Virus record (IMG/VR): IMGVR_UViG_3300009155_000271 | Span: 1-23,722 of that record | Direction: 5' to 3' (one strand) | Source of the DNA: a virus | Length of the DNA: 23,722 nucleotides | Part shown: positions 7,425 to 13,497 of the stretch, in pieces | Layout: the number at the start of each line of letters is the position of its first letter | Position numbering within the stretch: position 1 is the first letter of the stretch | The notes under the pieces: generated by a model | Database searches by the model: none | Seen by the model: the letters and a program-made list of their open reading frames with translations, nothing else | What the model was told of the DNA's origin: nothing | Program-made: the position numbers and the translations under genes

Positions 7425-8061
7425 CGGCAAGACTGGTATGGATCACGGTATAAACCACTGAACCCGTACCCGAAGTGATGGTCAGACGAGTAGCCCTAGG
7501 AATTGTGCTGAAAACAGACTGCTTGCTAGTAGTAGCGCTAACCACGCCAGTATCCGTGGACGAGAAAGCCAACGGAAAGGCAGTAACATAGTTAAACGGG
7601 TCGTCCTGAGAGTATTCGACGGTGTAAGTTACCGTGCCAGTAACAGTACACTGGATGCCGATCGGAGAACCGTAAGCACCGTTGATGTCCATCGGGACCC
7701 AAACAGTGGAACCGGTGGTGTTGGTGCCAACCGTGATCGCGCCCGCCAGAGCGGCTGAAACCACTGCCGAAGTAATGGTGTAGAAATCGCGGGTCGAAGC
7801 GACCGTGCTGGCAGACGGCAGAGTCAGGGTCTCCGTGATGGTGTTACCCTGGATATCCGTTCCGGTAAGCACGAGCGTCTTACCAGTGTCCGCGCCTGCA
7901 GTAGTCGCAAGCACACGGCGCTGGGTGTCCAGAGTAGCGACACCACCAGTGACAGTCGAGCCATTAAGAGTAAGGGCACCAGCTCCCGCAGGGGTCTGCG
8001 AAAGACAGATGTTGGTGGCAGAAGCTGCCACAAGGGCTTTCGTAAGGACTACTGGGCGCAT
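7417..8061 (-). CDS. Virion structural protein with beta-rich module (214 aa)
   Basis: A Thr/Ser/Ala/Val-rich protein with almost no charged residues, as expected for a beta-structured capsid or tail component. Residues 48-100 (RRVLATTAGADTGKTLVLTG, DIQGNTITETLTLP, DFYTITSAV) resemble a stretch in the next gene upstream (8121-9317), suggesting a shared domain. The C-terminal half carries VTYTVEYSQDDPFNY and ATRLTITSGTGSVVYTVIH, again beta-like. It lies between the capsid region and the adaptor, so head decoration, a head fibre or a neck component are all reasonable. No specific family recognised. Confidence 0.6.
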   Translation of the reverse strand: MRPVVLTKALVAASATNICLSQTPAGAGALTLNGSTVTGGVATLDTQRRVLATTAGADTGKTLVLTGTDIQGNTITETLTLPSASTVASTRDFYTITSAVVSAALAGAITVGTNTTGSTVWVPMDINGAYGSPIGIQCTVTGTVTYTVEYSQDDPFNYVTAFPLAFSSTDTGVVSATTSKQSVFSTIPRATRLTITSGTGSVVYTVIHTSLAGA

Positions 8062-8089
8062 GGGATCCCCCTAGGAATGAGAAGGAAGG

Positions 8090-8113
8090 GGGCGCTGGAA
8101 TCAACCAGCGCCC
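8090..8113 (-). terminator. Intercistronic hairpin after the 398-aa virion gene
   Basis: A perfect 9-bp GC-rich stem, GGGCGCTGG (8090-8098) with CCAGCGCCC (8105-8113), and a 6-nt loop. It lies just after the stop at 8121 in the leftward direction. The following transcript is CU-rich and lacks a real U run, so it may act as a partial terminator or as an mRNA 3'-end stabiliser. Confidence 0.5.
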
Positions 8114-8120
8114 GCGTCCA

Positions 8121-9317
8121 TTAGGCATAATACTGAGTTACGCCAAACATGGCAGTTGTACTCAGATTGGTCGATCGAATCGCGTCATACATGGGCAAAG
8201 ACAGCGAGAACACGAGACGTCGAGTACCATCAGTAGAACTCGTGTAGCCAGTACCCGGACCAAGCGTCCCGAGCTGGTAAGTACCCCGAACATCAGTGGA
8301 AGTAGCCGTGCTGGTGGTAGCAGCTGTAACCCAACCAGTAGAAGCAGTCAACTGCAGACCGTTCCAGAACCCACTGGTGTATTCCCAAAATTCAGACTTA
8401 ATGGGAAAACCAATAAGATCCGACGTTCCAATCGAGAAAGTGCCAGTAGACGAGCCACTCTTCGTCGGAGTTACCGACGAAATGTACTTGAACGCCTTGT
8501 TACCGTAAGCAGTCGAATTGGCAGAGACCGAAATAGTCTCCGACATCAGCACGCCATAAATGTCGTACCCACGAACGGTAACCGTCCAACCAGTATCAGA
8601 CGCGTTGTTCGACGTAACCGAAACACCGCGAGTGAGAGTCTGAGTGGGGTCCCAAAGTGACATGGCCCCCGCCGTCGCCATCGGACTAACGGCAAGCCCG
8701 TAGTTCTGCTCAAGATTAAAGAGCGGAAGCGTGGCGCTCTGTCCCGGTGCATCCGCAACCACCAGAGTGGTGCCGGAAACCGACACTACAGTGGTAAACA
8801 GATTAGTGGTGGCCGTAGCACCGCCACCGGGAATCATGATCTTCTGACCGGCATACAAGTACCGAGCCGTAACAGCGCTGGTCAGGGTAACAGTAGTAGA
8901 AGCAGCCGTCGTGGTCACATGACCCGTGCCATAGCCCGGGTCAAGGGCCATAGCATAGACGACGTTGCCGGAAACGGCAGGACTAAGGCCGTACGGGACC
9001 AACGGGGTGCCCGGAGCCACCGAAGTGCTGATGGCCGTAACCAAAGTCATTGCAGTGCCAGAAACAGCCGTCGCAGCTGCTGCGATTTTTGCGGCACCGG
9101 CAGTATGCGGAACCGCATCGATCAGAACGATTTTGGGCGAATGCAGGAAACTGTCAACGCGGCCCAAAGAAGGGGCAGTTTCGCCACCGGCTGAAGCGCG
9201 CGGATCAAGGAACGAAACGCCCTGGAAGAACGCGCTGGGACCCTGCTCATTATCCGAAGTCTGCTGCGGGTTAAGGTTACCAGTGGTAACCAGAGGACCC
9301 GAAAGTTGACTAAGCAT
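8121..9317 (-). CDS. Major virion structural protein downstream of capsid gene (398 aa)
   Basis: The protein begins with a polar segment (QTSDNEQGPSAFFQGVSFLD), followed by repeated beta-rich Thr/Ser/Val/Ala modules and a C-terminal 'FPIKSEFWEYTSGFWNGLQL' segment. Residues about 228-282 match the neighbouring 214-aa protein (DTGWTVTVRGYDIYGVLMSETI versus DTGKTLVLTGTDIQGNTITE...), so both probably carry one Ig-like fold. AGGAGG sits 7 nt before the ATG at 9317; the ATG at 9323 is only one base from that site, so I use 9317. It directly follows the major capsid gene. Decoration protein, head fibre or minor capsid component is likely; no exact family recognised. Confidence 0.62.
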   Translation of the reverse strand: MLSQLSGPLVTTGNLNPQQTSDNEQGPSAFFQGVSFLDPRASAGGETAPSLGRVDSFLHSPKIVLIDAVPHTAGAAKIAAAATAVSGTAMTLVTAISTSVAPGTPLVPYGLSPAVSGNVVYAMALDPGYGTGHVTTTAASTTVTLTSAVTARYLYAGQKIMIPGGGATATTNLFTTVVSVSGTTLVVADAPGQSATLPLFNLEQNYGLAVSPMATAGAMSLWDPTQTLTRGVSVTSNNASDTGWTVTVRGYDIYGVLMSETISVSANSTAYGNKAFKYISSVTPTKSGSSTGTFSIGTSDLIGFPIKSEFWEYTSGFWNGLQLTASTGWVTAATTSTATSTDVRGTYQLGTLGPGTGYTSSTDGTRRLVFSLSLPMYDAIRSTNLSTTAMFGVTQYYA

Positions 9318-9339
9318 TTTCATACCTCCTTTTTAAGGA

Positions 9340-9359
9340 GGGGAGCCTTTCAGCTCCCC
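9340..9359 (-). terminator. Hairpin after the major capsid gene
   Basis: GGGGAGC (9340-9346) pairs with GCTCCCC (9353-9359) across a 6-nt loop, immediately after the capsid stop in the leftward direction. It is followed by a smaller self-complementary stretch that includes the AGGAGG ribosome site of the next gene. No U run follows, so partial termination or transcript stabilisation is more likely than full termination. Confidence 0.5.
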
Positions 9360-9368
9360 CCGCGATTA

Positions 9369-10283
9369 TTAGAGGCCCGGGGTGCCGTACACGGCGCGGG
9401 GATCGGTCCATCCGGGAATGTAACGCTCCGTTGCCTTGTAGCGCATCGAGTCGGTTTCGAAATCGCCCTCCATGGACTTCTCCATCTTACGACGCCACAG
9501 GACCTTGAGGCCCTCCGGAGCGTCGGTCTGGACCCACCAAGCGGTGTTGGAAGTCAGACGGGAGAGGTTGGCCTGGCCACCCGACAGCATCCCCATCGAC
9601 TTGATCGGGTTGATGTCGTTGTTGTTGGTACCAGTCCGGAGAACGGACTTGAGGAGCACTTCTGCCTGGAACACGTTGCTGGGGGCAACAACGAGCTTCT
9701 GAGGATTCAAACGGATGCGCTTGCCGTTGTTGTCAACAGCGTTACGGATCTGAATGAGCATCTGCTCAAGGCTGGTCTGCGACAGAGCCGCAGCAGTCCC
9801 AAGCTGATTCGAGAAAGTGCCGGAAGCGATCGGGTGAGCGGTGTTGACCAGCGAAACGCCGTCGCCGCCCGTGTACGCGCTGTTGAAGGCGCGGTTCAGG
9901 ACGTTGGCGCAGAGCGTCTCCTTCGTCTCGACCAGCGACTGGGCGAGATGGCGGGAATAGACCTGGCCAATACGGATGTGATCGCCGTCTTCCACCAGAA
10001 CCTTCGTCAGAGCGAAGGCGAGGCCGAAGACCTTGTACACGTAGCGGGCGAGGAACAGCGTACCACCGGCCTGATAGTTAACCGGTGTGCCGTCGGGAAG
10101 CTCAGGGGCCGCACCAAAACCGAAGAGAACCGGCTCTTCGTGATAGTTGCGGGGAATGCCCTTACCCTCGAAGAAGATTTCCTTCCATTCATCGGCACGC
10201 TGGTCGTAAACGCCATCGAATGCCTCGTTAAGCACCGGCTCAACGATAGAACGGAAGTCTGTAGAACGCATGGGAAGTGCCAT
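9369..10283 (-). CDS. Major capsid protein, Mu gpT-like / HK97 fold (304 aa)
   Basis: The order of motifs follows the Mu gpT-type head subunit. A helical N-terminus contains 'FDGVYDQRADEWKEIF', then a basic loop. A spine-like region (GLAFALTKVLVEDGDHIRIG) leads to 'NTAHPIASGTFSNQL' and 'SLEQMLIQIRNAVDNNGKRI', and 'PQKLVVAPSNVFQAEVLLKS' precedes a C-terminal beta part ending with WTDPRAVYGTPG. 'SL....I...D.NG..I...P..LVV' is diagnostic of the HK97-like capsid fold in this group. GGAGGT lies a few bases before ATG 10283. Its place, after scaffold and decoration genes and before virion proteins, is exactly as expected. It would form the icosahedral shell, probably with help from the nearby GroES-like protein. 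Confidence 0.85.
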   Translation of the reverse strand: MALPMRSTDFRSIVEPVLNEAFDGVYDQRADEWKEIFFEGKGIPRNYHEEPVLFGFGAAPELPDGTPVNYQAGGTLFLARYVYKVFGLAFALTKVLVEDGDHIRIGQVYSRHLAQSLVETKETLCANVLNRAFNSAYTGGDGVSLVNTAHPIASGTFSNQLGTAAALSQTSLEQMLIQIRNAVDNNGKRIRLNPQKLVVAPSNVFQAEVLLKSVLRTGTNNNDINPIKSMGMLSGGQANLSRLTSNTAWWVQTDAPEGLKVLWRRKMEKSMEGDFETDSMRYKATERYIPGWTDPRAVYGTPGL

Positions 10284-10300
10284 AATAGACCTCCGTTATA

Positions 10301-10870
10301 TTAGAATGCGACCTTATTGGACGTGTACTGGTGAGTCGCGATACGAGCGCGAACGATGACATAAGCATCGCCCCAATCGTTATCGATACCGTAGTACTTG
10401 TCCAAAATGCGCATCTGGCCCTGTACGCCAGAACCAACGAGAGTGCTGAGCGTGGCAGCCGAAAGACCGGTCAGCGAGGAGCCAGCGGTCAGGTTCGAGA
10501 AGTTAGCTTCGTCACCAATGGAAGTCTGAGCCAAAGTGGCGTCCGACTGGATCGTGTATTCGATATTCGGGTCTTCCCAGAAATACGCAACCAGATCGGT
10601 GGCACCAAGCGTGGTGCTGGCGACCCAATTAGGCAGTTCGCGGCGACGGCCCGTCGAATCAGTGAAAGACACGCCAGCAAAAGCGCCGACGAAATCTTCC
10701 GTGCTCGACACCGGGGCAATGAGACCCGCAGTGGTGAGCTTTACAGGCTGGAACTTGTAAATGTTCGTGGCGTAGCCCGAAGCGATAGCGTTGGGAAGTG
10801 CGCGGGGGCGCACGAGACCAGACGGATTCTCGATCGGACGAAGCCCGTAGGGAGCAGATGTTGCAACCAT
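10301..10870 (-). CDS. Capsid decoration / cement-like protein (189 aa)
   Basis: The protein begins MVATSAPYGLRPIENPSGLV and contains 'IASGYATNIYKFQPVKLTT', 'GAFAGVSFTDSTGRRRELPN' and 'LVAYFWEDPNIEYTIQSDAT', ending in a beta-like YVIVRARIATHQY. This succession is one I know from small phage structural proteins encoded beside the major capsid gene and annotated as virion or decoration proteins. Length and all-beta character fit a capsid cement. It ends 18 bp before the capsid gene, with GAGGTAGG upstream of its own ATG 10870. Function is by family pattern and order. Confidence 0.62.
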   Translation of the reverse strand: MVATSAPYGLRPIENPSGLVRPRALPNAIASGYATNIYKFQPVKLTTAGLIAPVSSTEDFVGAFAGVSFTDSTGRRRELPNWVASTTLGATDLVAYFWEDPNIEYTIQSDATLAQTSIGDEANFSNLTAGSSLTGLSAATLSTLVGSGVQGQMRILDKYYGIDNDWGDAYVIVRARIATHQYTSNKVAF

Positions 10871-10908
10871 TGGTCCTACCTCGTGAGGAAGAGTTTCATG
10901 ATGTCGTC

Positions 10909-11499
10909 CTAGTTAAACTTGGGACGACGCTGTTTACCAAGCTCCTGCGTACCATCACCCATGATAACTCGCCCGCCCGCACGCTCCAGACCATCTTTAA
11001 TGGATTCCAAGTTAGCGGTAAGCTTCTGCTCCTCCGACAAAGGAGCGTCGTGATAAAGCTCGCGCATGTACTTGTGCCAAAGGTCTTCCGGCAGTTTGAA
11101 CAGGAGCATCTCGTTGACCGCGATGAAACCTTCCCATTCGCCACCGCGACGGCCACTGATTTCAAAAGACGGGATGTCTTCTGCCTTCACTGGAACGTAG
11201 CCGAGACGAACACGACGCTGAATCGGGTCTTGGGGATTAGTAGTAGAGAGCCAACAAAACCGCCAACCTGCGACAGCGGGCGGGGTGGGAAGAATATCCT
11301 GAGACCAGACAGTCTGCAGCTCGTTCAGCCGCTCGTTGTCGTCCAGTTCACGAGATTCCTCTAGTGCGCGATCCACCATTGCGCGTGAGATGCGGGTGTC
11401 AGAATCATCGGATTCTTCTACTCGCTTCAGCCGATCATCCGCCGGGGTTACCGTTGCCGGGATTTCCGGAGGAGAAGGGCGATTCTGTGGCGTTGCCAT
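10909..11499 (-). CDS. Conserved phage head-region protein, function unknown (196 aa)
   Basis: The N-terminal third is Pro-rich then highly charged (RLKRVEESDDSDTRISRAMV), probably disordered or coiled coil. The core holds WRFCWLSTTNPQDPIQRRVR followed by LGYVPVKAEDIP and 'VNEMLLFKLPEDLWHKYMRE', motifs I recognise from a conserved phage protein next to the scaffold gene. The C-terminus is basic (GKQRRPKFN). It lies between scaffold and decoration genes. A minor head or assembly factor is plausible; I cannot assign an activity. Confidence 0.6.
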   Translation of the reverse strand: MATPQNRPSPPEIPATVTPADDRLKRVEESDDSDTRISRAMVDRALEESRELDDNERLNELQTVWSQDILPTPPAVAGWRFCWLSTTNPQDPIQRRVRLGYVPVKAEDIPSFEISGRRGGEWEGFIAVNEMLLFKLPEDLWHKYMRELYHDAPLSEEQKLTANLESIKDGLERAGGRVIMGDGTQELGKQRRPKFN

Positions 11500-11510
11500 T
11501 ATTGTATCCT

Positions 11511-12503
11511 TCAGCGCTGCGTGGCGTTACGTTGACGAACGCGGGCGCGCTCAGAGAGAACTTTCTTAAGGCGAGCGGGGTCATCCCAGATCCCGGCTTC
11601 CTTATACATCGAGACCTCTTCCTTGGAAAGCGTACGACGCTCTGCGTCTACACTAACCCTGCCGGAAGATGTACGAGGTGGACCGCTGCTGCGGGCAGAA
11701 GAAGCCACGGAGCGCCTTTCACGAAATCCAGAAGAATCATCATCGACATCAGAATCACCACGAGAGTCAAACCGATGAGCAAGGCGACTCTTAACACGCT
11801 TGCGAAGCTCCTTCCAATACTCGGGAGTACGAGGATCGAAGCCCTCTGCCCGAACGGCGGAATCCAAAGCTTTAACTACCAGCGAGTCTTCCTGCGTCGA
11901 ATTTCCGTTGTACCAGGAATGGTCCTTCAGAAACTGCGTACCATGCTGGATCACCGCAGGGTCGACTGGACGAGGCTGCTGAGTTTGCTGGCGAGCCTGA
12001 TTAATGTACGTCTGCTTGGAACCGGCCAGAACCTCGTGCTGACGACGAGCCTCATAATAATACTCAGTAGCGCGTACGTGAGCCTCCGAGTCGCCAAGTG
12101 ATAGCGCATCGCGCATCGCCTGTTGAGCGTTCTGAATGTGGCTCGAAGCATTGTTAATCTGCTGATCAAGGCTCTGCAGATCCTGATTAAGGCCGCGCTG
12201 TTCATAAGAACCCATCCGCTGAGCAAGTTCGTCAATTTGACGACGCTGGGACTGGATGAGCGCGTCCTTCTGATTCTCGCGATCTCGACGCATCTCCCTT
12301 TTGCGTCGACGCTCTTCCCTGCGGCGAGCCTGCAGACTATCGCGGTCATCATCCGGATCATCAGAGTCTAGAGAACCCCCGTCAGCGTACTCCTCCGCCC
12401 CGTCCGTGGCCTCTGGCTGGGCAGACGGGTCTTCGGTGTCATCACCACCCTCGAACTCATCGAAGGCATTATCGTCATCATCTTCAAGATCGCGTACGGA
12501 CAT
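11511..12503 (-). CDS. Scaffold-like protein (330 aa)
   Basis: The layout is typical of a head scaffold. An extremely acidic N-terminus (LEDDDDNAFDEFEGGDDTED) is followed by a strongly basic helix (RRREERRRKREMRRDRENQK) at about 59-79. A Gln-rich coiled coil follows to about residue 180, then a folded segment with HSWYNG and a basic Ser/Arg-rich C-terminus. It lies just upstream of the decoration and capsid genes. Scaffolds of this type bind the inner face of the capsid subunit and leave or are cleaved during maturation. No protease signature is visible in it or nearby. The assignment rests on composition and gene order. Confidence 0.68.
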   Translation of the reverse strand: MSVRDLEDDDDNAFDEFEGGDDTEDPSAQPEATDGAEEYADGGSLDSDDPDDDRDSLQARRREERRRKREMRRDRENQKDALIQSQRRQIDELAQRMGSYEQRGLNQDLQSLDQQINNASSHIQNAQQAMRDALSLGDSEAHVRATEYYYEARRQHEVLAGSKQTYINQARQQTQQPRPVDPAVIQHGTQFLKDHSWYNGNSTQEDSLVVKALDSAVRAEGFDPRTPEYWKELRKRVKSRLAHRFDSRGDSDVDDDSSGFRERRSVASSARSSGPPRTSSGRVSVDAERRTLSKEEVSMYKEAGIWDDPARLKKVLSERARVRQRNATQR

Positions 12504-12514
12504 TTCGCGCTCCC

Positions 12515-12964
12515 TTAGACGAAGGCTTTGATTGCAAGCGGATCGCCCACAACCTTGCCAATAATTTCATGATCCTTGTAGATGACAAAGAGAGCTGGCT
12601 CTTCCTCACCCGAATCTACTTCCCACCGGTCGCCGCCGTACTTGGGAACACGGACAAAATCGCCTGGCTGACACCAAGCACCCTCGGGCCACGGGTTCAA
12701 CGACGTACGGTGATGAAAAGCCAGAGGGCCAAGGCTTACGACCTTGCCAATCTGAGTATTCCACTTTTCGGTGTCGCGAGCCTCATCCACGAGGATAATG
12801 CCGCCCTTAGAAACACGTTTTGCAGTACGAATCTGCAACAAGATCCGATCACCGAAAGGGATGATTCCCGGATCGATGCTCGGGAACGCAGCAGCCATCT
12901 CAGCAGCGTACGCCGCCTCAGCTGTTGAATTCGTCGTCATCGTCATCGTCATCGTCTTGGTCAC
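12515..12964 (-). CDS. GroES-like co-chaperonin (149 aa)
   Basis: Residues about 36-46 (PFGDRILLQIR) correspond to the opening of the Cpn10 fold, and GGIILVDEA at about 54-62 aligns with the GGIVL tip of the GroES mobile loop that grips GroEL. The rest follows suit: 'TQIGKVVSLGP', 'CQPGDFVRVPKYGG' and the end 'VIYKDHEIIGKVVG', which parallels the GroES C-terminus. The protein is longer than the ~97 aa of bacterial GroES because of an N-terminal extension (MTMTMTT, then an Ala-rich helix) and an insert after GKVVSLGP. T4 gp31 is the known precedent, used with host GroEL to fold the capsid subunit. The GTG start at 12964 has AGAGGAG about 10 nt upstream; a later ATG cannot be excluded. Confidence 0.85.
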   Translation of the reverse strand: MTKTMTMTMTTNSTAEAAYAAEMAAAFPSIDPGIIPFGDRILLQIRTAKRVSKGGIILVDEARDTEKWNTQIGKVVSLGPLAFHHRTSLNPWPEGAWCQPGDFVRVPKYGGDRWEVDSGEEEPALFVIYKDHEIIGKVVGDPLAIKAFV

Positions 12965-13133
12965 TTCTCAGAAACTCCTCTAAGATGGCAAGGGATTGCT
13001 CCAATCCCTTAATGTGAGCCACTCTCGCTCGGTAATCAGTATAATCCGACGCGAGAGTGGACACAAGATTTTCTGTTCGCAGGGTTATCTCGGCCTTTAT
13101 CTTTGTGATATAGACCGCTATGTAACGAGACAT
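12918..13133 (-). CDS. Small conserved phage protein with poly-Asp tail (71 aa)
   Basis: The chain starts MSRYIAVYITKIKAEITLRT and forms two helices, the second containing 'RARVAHIKGLEQSLAILEEFL', then ends in eight consecutive Asp and EFNS. I recognise the 'IKGLE....ILE.F' pattern from short phage proteins beside portal or capsid genes, of unknown role. The poly-Asp codons are GAT/GAC repeats that in another frame encode the MTMTMT start of the GroES-like protein, giving a 47-nt overlap. ATG 13133 follows directly on the stop of the upstream gene. An acidic helical miniprotein could bind a basic partner such as the adjacent Lys-rich proteins, but that is speculation. Confidence 0.6.
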   Translation of the reverse strand: MSRYIAVYITKIKAEITLRTENLVSTLASDYTDYRARVAHIKGLEQSLAILEEFLRSDQDDDDDDDDEFNS

Positions 13134-13310
13134 TTACTTAGCGCGACCGCCCTTCTTGGCCTTCATCTTGCCAGCGTCGTGCATCTTATCCATGGGGGAC
13201 TTTTCCCAATCCTTCATGGACATCCCGAATTTCTTCGAGAGCTTCTTGTCGCCGCGCATGTCTGCCGGTGACCCTTCCTTGAGGGGCTTAGCCATAGGTT
13301 TCTTGGCCAT
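13134..13310 (-). CDS. Lys-rich basic miniprotein (58 aa)
   Basis: The frame from ATG 13310 encodes MAKKPMAKPLKEGSPADM, a middle with KKLSKKFGMSMKDWEKSP, and a Lys/Met/Gly-rich end, KMKAKKGGRAK. It is highly positively charged, which suggests binding to DNA, RNA or acidic proteins. The frame can be extended upstream to 13346, but that part overlaps the preceding gene and lacks a ribosome site, so I use 13310. It ends immediately before the next ATG. Small Lys-rich proteins between portal and capsid genes are common in phages, and their role is unknown. Confidence 0.55.
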   Translation of the reverse strand: MAKKPMAKPLKEGSPADMRGDKKLSKKFGMSMKDWEKSPMDKMHDAGKMKAKKGGRAK

Positions 13311-13312
13311 GA

Positions 13313-13495
13313 TTAATACTTCACGCTGCCGCCGCAAGCCATGCACTTGCAGCTCTTGGCGTGGGCCTTGCCACCAGTCTTCATGCCATCACCCATAGCC
13401 ATTTTCTTGTGCTGGCCCATGAAGGAAGCCTTGAGGGTTGCTGGCATCTTCTTAGAAGCGGTCTTCTTGGGGGCGCTTGTCTTCTTCATCATCAT
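13313..13495 (-). CDS. Lys-rich miniprotein with CxCxxC motif (60 aa)
   Basis: Three ATGs in a row (13495-13487) begin MMMKKTSAPKKTASKKMPAT; any of them may be used. The remainder is Lys/Met-rich and ends KSCKCMACGGSVKY, with three cysteines as CxCxxC that could bind a metal or form a disulfide. It begins three bases after the portal stop, with GAGAA inside the portal end as ribosome site. The pair of basic miniproteins (this and 13134-13310) look alike in composition and may be distant duplicates. No function assigned. Confidence 0.55.
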   Translation of the reverse strand: MMMKKTSAPKKTASKKMPATLKASFMGQHKKMAMGDGMKTGGKAHAKSCKCMACGGSVKY

Positions 13496-13497
13496 GG

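Noticed and set aside
9306-10304. Plus-strand open frame (332 aa) opposite the major capsid gene
   Set aside because: The capsid gene on the other strand has clear family motifs and a ribosome site. The antisense frame is a by-product of codon bias.
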